Source of the DNA: Chloroflexota bacterium
GTDB taxonomy: Bacteria; Chloroflexota; UBA11872; VXOZ01
Direction: 5' to 3'
Assembly (NCBI GenBank): GCA_009839775.1
Contig: VXOZ01000203.1
Coordinates: 4,527-17,568, forward strand
DNA: 13,042 nucleotides
Positions 6,704 through 13,042 of the stretch are shown one piece after another. The notes under the pieces are model-generated. The model worked only from the letters and a program-made list of their open reading frames with translations, was not told where the DNA came from and searched no databases. Position numbers and translations under genes: made by a program. Each line of letters starts with the position of its first letter. The first letter of the stretch is position 1.

Positions 6704-7411
6704 CTAGTCCACCTCGCGCGCGTAGAGTTCCAGGATGCTCCCCGCGAAACCCGAAGCCTCCGGTGAGGCGAGAAAGACCAGCGCGTTGGCAAATTCGTCG
6801 AGCGTGACGGCATTCTGGTAGTCTTCAGCATCGAGGTACTCCCTCGCTTCCGCTGTAGCAATGGCGCCCGCCACGAGGCACGTGGGTACGATGCCGCGCT
6901 GCTTGTAGTCGCGGGCCACACCTTTCGTAAAGGTGATCACTGCTGCCTTGCTCGCGCCAAAGAGCGCACGACCCGGCGCGGGGTCCAAGCCGCTGCCACC
7001 TGCAATGGTGATGATGTGGCCGTGCCCCTGGTCCAACATGACAGGAAGAGCAGCACGGACGAGATTGTACGTTGTATAGAGATTGGCTTCGATCTGATGC
7101 TGAAGGTCTGCCAGGTCTGTGTCTATTACTTCTCGTTGATCGAAACCACCGGAAAGGAGTGTGGCCGCATCCAAACGACCGAATGCGGCGCAGGTCTGGT
7201 GTACTGCTTTTTCGGCTTGCTCGGGATCCGAGAGGTCAGCTTGTAAACCGAGTACCGAGGCTCCTTGGGGAATGCGGCGCAATGTCTCATCGAGTTTGCC
7301 GCGATTGCGGCTCGTGGTTGCGACGCGATAGCCTGCTTTCAGGAACGCAGAGACTACAGCTTCTCCCGTTCGCGCCGTGCCGCTGCCGATGAGGATTGTG
7401 CGCGCTTCCAT
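6704..7411 (-). CDS. Atypical short-chain dehydrogenase/reductase (SDR) family protein
   Basis: A 235-residue Rossmann-fold protein of classical SDR length. The nucleotide loop GSGTARTG (9-16) is a variant of TGxxxGxG. DL (59-60) and Asn110 match the cofactor-binding Asp and active-site Asn. The central NNAG motif is altered to LLSGG (85-89). The catalytic triad is broken: Phe151 (codon TTT, read directly) stands where the YxxxK Tyr should be, and Gly138 occupies the Ser position 13 residues before it. Lys155 remains. Ser140 is nearby and might partly compensate. Such a protein may bind NAD(P)H without ordinary dehydrogenase activity, act on an unusual substrate, or be structural. GAGGG lies about 8 bases before the ATG at 7411. 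It starts 25 bases after the stop of the Gfo/Idh/MocA gene, so the two are probably co-transcribed. Confidence 0.87.
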   Translation of the reverse strand: MEARTILIGSGTARTGEAVVSAFLKAGYRVATTSRNRGKLDETLRRIPQGASVLGLQADLSDPEQAEKAVHQTCAAFGRLDAATLLSGGFDQREVIDTDLADLQHQIEANLYTTYNLVRAALPVMLDQGHGHIITIAGGSGLDPAPGRALFGASKAAVITFTKGVARDYKQRGIVPTCLVAGAIATAEAREYLDAEDYQNAVTLDEFANALVFLASPEASGFAGSILELYAREVD

Positions 7412-7436
7412 CTGTTACCCTCAATTCAAATGAGAA

Positions 7437-8405
7437 TCACTCGCCCGCCTTCGCGTAGCAAGCATCCACAATCACCATAGCGCGGTGCATGTCTTCAAGG
7501 GTCGCGAGAGGCGTACCGCCTTCACGATACGCCTGCAGCGTATCCCTGACAAAGTCCTGGTAGAGACCCGGCACCGAGTGTCCGCCGCCTTCCTCAATAC
7601 CATCCTCCGTAATGATGCACGTTTGCCCGTCGCGATAGGTGATGTAGGTCTTGCCATCGCTCACGTTCCAGGCTACATCGGCGGCATCCGCGGGATACGT
7701 ATACGCCACTTCCACCGTAGCAAAGGCGTCATTATCACCGTAGAAGGACACGTTTGCATACTCTTCTACCGGAATTCCCGGCGTAATGCGCCGCAGGTGT
7801 GCCGATCCCACGCGCACGTCTTGGCTGCCCGTTAACCAGGCAAAGAGGTCGGCGTAATGGATCCCAAGATTGCGCAGAGCGCCGCCACCGCACTCTTCGG
7901 GTTGCAGCATCCAGGGGCAACCGGAGTCCACATACCGCTGCACCGGGCCACCGGCGTAGCGGAAGTGCCCATGCCGAATCTGTCCCAGACGTCCGCTGTC
8001 GCGCATGGCCTTCACGGTCTGCGAAAAGGGCGCCGCGCGGTTTGTAAGCGGGATAGCAACGAATACGTCATTCTGCTTGGCTAGGGCGATCAATCGCTCG
8101 AATTGGCTGGCGTCGGTGCCGAGCGGCTTTTCGATGACAAAAGGAATGCGCCGTTCAAGCAGATTCGTTGCGATTTCAGGCTGCAATCGGTAGCGTCCGA
8201 AGGAAAAAACAAAATCGGGCTTCTCTTTCTCCAGTAGCTGCAAGTAGTCCACGTATGGCGTACAGCCGGAGTATTGTCCGGCGAACCGTTCCGCGTAGCC
8301 GGGTTGCTCATCCGAAACCGCCACCGGCGTAATGCCCAGCGCGGTGAATGCCGGCAAGTAGAGCGGTACGTGCCAGTGACTGATCTCCAAAATCGCGATA
8401 CGCAT
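7437..8405 (-). CDS. Gfo/Idh/MocA family oxidoreductase
   Basis: A 322-residue NAD(P)-dependent oxidoreductase. The N-terminal Rossmann domain (1-120) carries EKPLG (92-96), the family hallmark with its conserved Lys93. The C-terminal alpha/beta domain has GGGALRNLGIHYADL (173-187) with the catalytic-type His183. The usual GxGxxG nucleotide loop is replaced by LEISHWHVPLY (6-16), so the cofactor loop is non-standard. Family members oxidise or reduce sugars, inositols and related cyclic alcohols; the substrate here cannot be fixed. The start is the ATG at 8405; the ribosome binding site is weak (GAG 8 bases upstream). The gene follows acnA by 116 bases, with a possible own promoter, and precedes the SDR gene by 25. 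With the divergent sugar isomerase-like gene past acnA it hints at a carbohydrate pathway. Confidence 0.92.
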   Translation of the reverse strand: MRIAILEISHWHVPLYLPAFTALGITPVAVSDEQPGYAERFAGQYSGCTPYVDYLQLLEKEKPDFVFSFGRYRLQPEIATNLLERRIPFVIEKPLGTDASQFERLIALAKQNDVFVAIPLTNRAAPFSQTVKAMRDSGRLGQIRHGHFRYAGGPVQRYVDSGCPWMLQPEECGGGALRNLGIHYADLFAWLTGSQDVRVGSAHLRRITPGIPVEEYANVSFYGDNDAFATVEVAYTYPADAADVAWNVSDGKTYITYRDGQTCIITEDGIEEGGGHSVPGLYQDFVRDTLQAYREGGTPLATLEDMHRAMVIVDACYAKAGE

Positions 8406-8427
8406 GTGTCATTCTCACTCCCGGAAC

Positions 8428-8437
8428 ACTATCGTGC
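8428..8437 (-). promoter_or_regulatory. Possible -10 element before the oxidoreductase gene
   Basis: On the minus strand GCACGATAGT ends 22 bases before the ATG; GATAGT is a passable -10 hexamer. No -35 with good spacing is visible. The 10-base string is identical to the one before the MIP18-type gene. It could start transcription of the oxidoreductase-SDR pair apart from acnA. Confidence 0.28.
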
Positions 8438-8521
8438 GAATTGTATTGAATCGGTTTGCGGGGAATCACGCGTACCTAACTGATACGTGCGCAAGGTGTG
8501 CGTCCTCGCTTTACAAGTTTC

Positions 8522-11302
<2,781 letters not shown>

Positions 11303-11349
11303 CCAATTCCTCAATCCAGTACCAAGAGTTCAAACAGATAGCAGATTCT

Positions 11350-11367
11350 TCTAGCGCACTGACTAGA
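11350..11367. repeat. Inverted repeat at the predicted acnA transcription start
   Basis: Arms TCTAG (11350-11354) and CTAGA (11363-11367) are separated by 8 bases. The predicted acnA start (about 11370) lies at its edge, so it could be an operator or a small 5'-leader hairpin. The arms are short and chance is possible. Confidence 0.3.
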
Positions 11368-11376
11368 GGATACTAC

Positions 11377-11405
11377 ATTACATGCTATCCAACATACGGC
11401 GACAA
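11377..11405 (-). promoter_or_regulatory. Candidate acnA promoter
   Basis: On the minus strand TTGTCG (-35, 11400-11405) and TGTAAT (-10, 11377-11382) are 17 bases apart, the ideal spacing for a housekeeping sigma factor. It predicts a start near 11370 and a 68-base leader before the ATG. Confidence 0.5.
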
Positions 11406-11438
11406 CCGCCTGCGCAACTCAACCACCGTTGCTGCTGG

Positions 11439-11467
11439 TTGAAGCGGTCTTTCCAGCAGAGTATAGT
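11439..11467 (+). promoter_or_regulatory. Promoter of the sugar isomerase-like gene
   Basis: TTGAAG (-35, 11439-11444) and TATAGT (-10, 11462-11467) are exactly 17 bases apart and both match the consensus well. It predicts a start near 11474 and a 44-base leader. A short inverted repeat CAACCA/TGGTTG (11420-11425, 11436-11441) touches the -35 box and could be a regulator site. Confidence 0.6.
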
Positions 11468-11517
11468 CTGCTCATAGCCAGTCATACGAGATCTCCACCA
11501 AAGACAGGGTACCAACC

Positions 11518-12345
11518 ATGCAACTTTCGCTATCAGGACGCATCGTCGAAGCCGAGCACATCAAGACCAACTCGTCTCTCAATTTTGTCGAGTTTGCCGA
11601 GCTTGCCGCCCGCGTGGGATTCAATGCCATTTGTGTCCGCGCCACACACCTGAATAGCGCGACTCCGCTGGAACGCGTACGGGAGATGCGCGGCATATTG
11701 GAAGAGAATGGGCTTGTTGCTTCGATGGTCATGCTGGATTCGCGCGTGGCAAGTCAGGGAACGGCTCCCGATGCCGCCGCACCGCTGCGCAACATTACGC
11801 CCACGCTCGAGCGCGCTACGGCAATTGGTGCTGATATGATCCGTGTGGCAATTAAGCACGAGGAAGACATTCCTTGGGCGCAGCGCGCCGCCGATGAAGC
11901 GCGCGAGCACGGGATCCGGCTCGCCCATCAGAATCACACGAAGACTCCGTTCGAGACGGTTGCCGACTGTGTGGAGATGTTTGAGCGCATTGACCGCCCA
12001 AACCTGGGGCTCATCGCCGAACCGGCAAACTTCATGCTGTGCGGGGAAGACTATGGCGCGGAAGCCCTGAAACCCCTCGCTGCCCACATTTTCAACGTCT
12101 ACGTGCAAAACCTGGACGTTTCGGACTCCGGTTCATCTACCATCGAGACCAATCGCGGCGCCGTACGCTACGAACGCCTCGTCATTGGCGATGCGGGCGG
12201 CGTCAATTTGGAGCACTTTCATGATGGGCTCAATGCGATCGGCTATGCAGGCTTCGTCACCTCAAACCAACCGGCCATCGCGGAGACTTCATCCGAGGAG
12301 TTGAGCAAACAAGTGTATGCCGCCCTGGCGCGCTTCGCTCAGTAG
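11518..12345 (+). CDS. Sugar phosphate isomerase/epimerase-like TIM-barrel protein
   Basis: A 275-residue protein of the xylose-isomerase-like/AP-endonuclease-2 TIM-barrel superfamily, normal in length. Family members use four metal ligands (Glu, Asp, His, Glu) to isomerise or epimerise sugars, inosose or hydroxypyruvate. Landmarks are FVEFAELAARVGFNAI (23-38), AHQNHTKTPFET (136-147), GLIAEPANFML (164-174), FNVYVQNLD (192-200) and GYAGFVT (242-248). By eye the ligand positions are altered: the first Glu aligns with Gln138, the His of HxKD with Tyr195, and the last Glu with Asn250 or Gln251. Glu168 may replace the Asp. The metal site may therefore be changed or absent. A weak AGGG lies about 8 bases before the ATG at 11518. 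The gene is divergent from acnA with its own good promoter. Substrate unknown. Confidence 0.85.
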   Translation: MQLSLSGRIVEAEHIKTNSSLNFVEFAELAARVGFNAICVRATHLNSATPLERVREMRGILEENGLVASMVMLDSRVASQGTAPDAAAPLRNITPTLERATAIGADMIRVAIKHEEDIPWAQRAADEAREHGIRLAHQNHTKTPFETVADCVEMFERIDRPNLGLIAEPANFMLCGEDYGAEALKPLAAHIFNVYVQNLDVSDSGSSTIETNRGAVRYERLVIGDAGGVNLEHFHDGLNAIGYAGFVTSNQPAIAETSSEELSKQVYAALARFAQ

Positions 12346-12371
12346 CAGGCACCCGCCCGGCGCTCAAAGCA

Positions 12372-12388
12372 CAGTTGCTCTTCAACTG
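12372..12388. terminator. Weak hairpin after the sugar isomerase-like gene
   Basis: Arms CAGTTG (12372-12377) and CAACTG (12383-12388) form a 6-base-pair stem with a 5-base loop, 27 bases after the stop. No T-run follows. It may be a weak terminator or a 3' end hairpin; chance is also possible. Confidence 0.25.
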
Positions 12389-12492
12389 CAATATCTGCTT
12401 ATAGGCTTTGCAACTAGAATCAGTCCGCTGGCTGCCGCCTTCGCGATGCGGAGCCGGTTGGGATTCGGATAATCCCGGTTTCTGCGCTGCTC

Positions 12493-12523
12493 TTGTACAC
12501 ACGACGCCAAGTAACGCTATACT
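12493..12523 (+). promoter_or_regulatory. Candidate promoter of the VOC gene
   Basis: TTGTAC (-35, 12493-12498) and TATACT (-10, 12518-12523) are 19 bases apart, slightly long. It predicts a start near 12530 and a 63-base leader. The -10 context GCTATACT matches that of the CPBP gene. Confidence 0.45.
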
Positions 12524-12592
12524 AACGGCAACAGTTATTCGTTGCAGCAAGAAAAAGCAAGTCAGCACTTCTCGCATTGGGAGGGAACTGCC

Positions 12593-13009
12593 ATGGCATC
12601 GACGTTGGTTCACGTGGGTGTACGCGCCAGCGACATTGACAAGACTATTCACTTTTGGCGCGACGCTCTCGGACTTGAAGTGGTAAACGAGCTCCACCAC
12701 GGTTTCGACCTCAGCGACGGCTATCACAACTTTCGCGTTTTTCAGCACGAGGGACCGGACCGCCCGGCCCACGTGTCCGGCATGTTGGACTACTTGCACA
12801 TTGGCGTGAAGGTTTCGGACTTGGCGGAAGCGGCCACGCGGCTCGCCGACATGGGGTACGAGATCTTCTGGGAAGGCGTAAGCGCAGGGCATGAGTATGA
12901 ATATGATCCCTCCAAGCCGCCATCCGGTTCGTTCAAAGTGGAAGACCCCGACGGCATCGTCGTCGACGTGACCGCCAGCGACGATCAATGGCCGGGGGTG
13001 GAGCTTTGA
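12593..13009 (+). CDS. VOC family (glyoxalase-fold) protein
   Basis: A 138-residue vicinal oxygen chelate protein with two beta-alpha-beta-beta-beta repeats. The first opens with LVHVGVRASD (5-14) and the second with LHIGVKVSD (68-76). Family metal ligands are usually a His in each opening strand and an acidic residue near the end; here His7, His69 and, in VEDPDGIVVDV, Asp125 in place of the common Glu. The family includes glyoxalase I, extradiol dioxygenases, methylmalonyl-CoA epimerase and antibiotic-resistance proteins; nothing here picks one. The start is the ATG at 12593, preceded by GGGAGG; an upstream TTG at 12542 lacks such a site. A promoter about 70 bases upstream serves it, and a possible coupled gene begins at its stop codon. 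Confidence 0.9.
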   Translation: MASTLVHVGVRASDIDKTIHFWRDALGLEVVNELHHGFDLSDGYHNFRVFQHEGPDRPAHVSGMLDYLHIGVKVSDLAEAATRLADMGYEIFWEGVSAGHEYEYDPSKPPSGSFKVEDPDGIVVDVTASDDQWPGVEL

Positions 13010-13042
13010 GCACGCAATACCGGGTATGGCGCTTAAACACAG
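13006..13042 (+). CDS. Possible 5' end of a coupled downstream gene
   Basis: A TTG at 13006 overlaps the VOC stop codon (TTGA) and opens a frame that stays open to the window edge, reading STQYRVWRLNT after the start. A GGAG lies about 3-5 bases upstream, close but usable. Only 12 codons are visible, so no family can be named. An ATG at 13024 in another frame is an alternative. Confidence 0.25.
   Translation, partial: MSTQYRVWRLNT

Noticed and set aside
11533..12108. 191-codon minus-strand frame antisense to the sugar isomerase-like gene
   Set aside because: Shadow frame: the plus-strand protein has clear family motifs, its own promoter and a normal length.

Overview
The window looks like ordinary chromosomal DNA from a free-living or host-associated bacterium of moderately high GC, probably an uncultivated member of the Chloroflexota. 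That placement is an inference. It rests on the LysM lipoprotein with long Thr/Pro linkers, the transketolase split into two overlapping genes, and the mix of central-carbon, Gfo/Idh/MocA and TIM-barrel sugar isomerase genes. There is no rRNA, tRNA, CRISPR array, insertion sequence or phage gene that I can see.

Layout. (1) 1-729, minus: the 5' part of a GTG-started lipoprotein with one LysM domain, cut by the window edge. (2) 983-2769, minus: a two-gene transketolase, N-terminal (TPP-binding) half first and C-terminal half second, overlapping by 10 bases; a palindromic operator-like site lies upstream. (3) 3140-4021, plus: a CPBP-family membrane protease, convergent with what follows and ending in a GC-rich hairpin. 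(4) 4151-11302, minus: seven genes in a row. In transcription order they are aconitase (acnA), a Gfo/Idh/MocA oxidoreductase, an atypical SDR protein, a MIP18/PaaD-type Fe-S assembly protein, a divergent two-domain nucleotidyltransferase-like protein, and two tandem paralogous small membrane proteins. (5) 11303-11517: a divergent promoter region. (6) 11518-13009, plus: a TIM-barrel sugar isomerase/epimerase-like protein and a VOC (glyoxalase-fold) protein, with a possible coupled gene starting at the right edge.

How the genes work together. Transketolase serves the non-oxidative pentose phosphate pathway and aconitase the TCA cycle; aconitase needs a [4Fe-4S] cluster, and a MIP18-type Fe-S assembly factor lies downstream on the same strand. 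The oxidoreductase and SDR are 25 bases apart and probably co-transcribed. With the divergent sugar isomerase-like gene they suggest a small carbohydrate-oxidation neighbourhood of unknown substrate. The two small membrane proteins are 25 bases apart and share an uncommon promoter arrangement: an inverted repeat against the -10 box and a possible leaderless start.

I did not find a clearly new multi-gene system. The most unusual items are the SDR protein with both catalytic Ser and Tyr positions replaced, the divergent nucleotidyltransferase-like protein with an unrecognised C-terminal domain, the paralogous membrane protein pair, and the sugar isomerase-like protein with altered metal-ligand positions.
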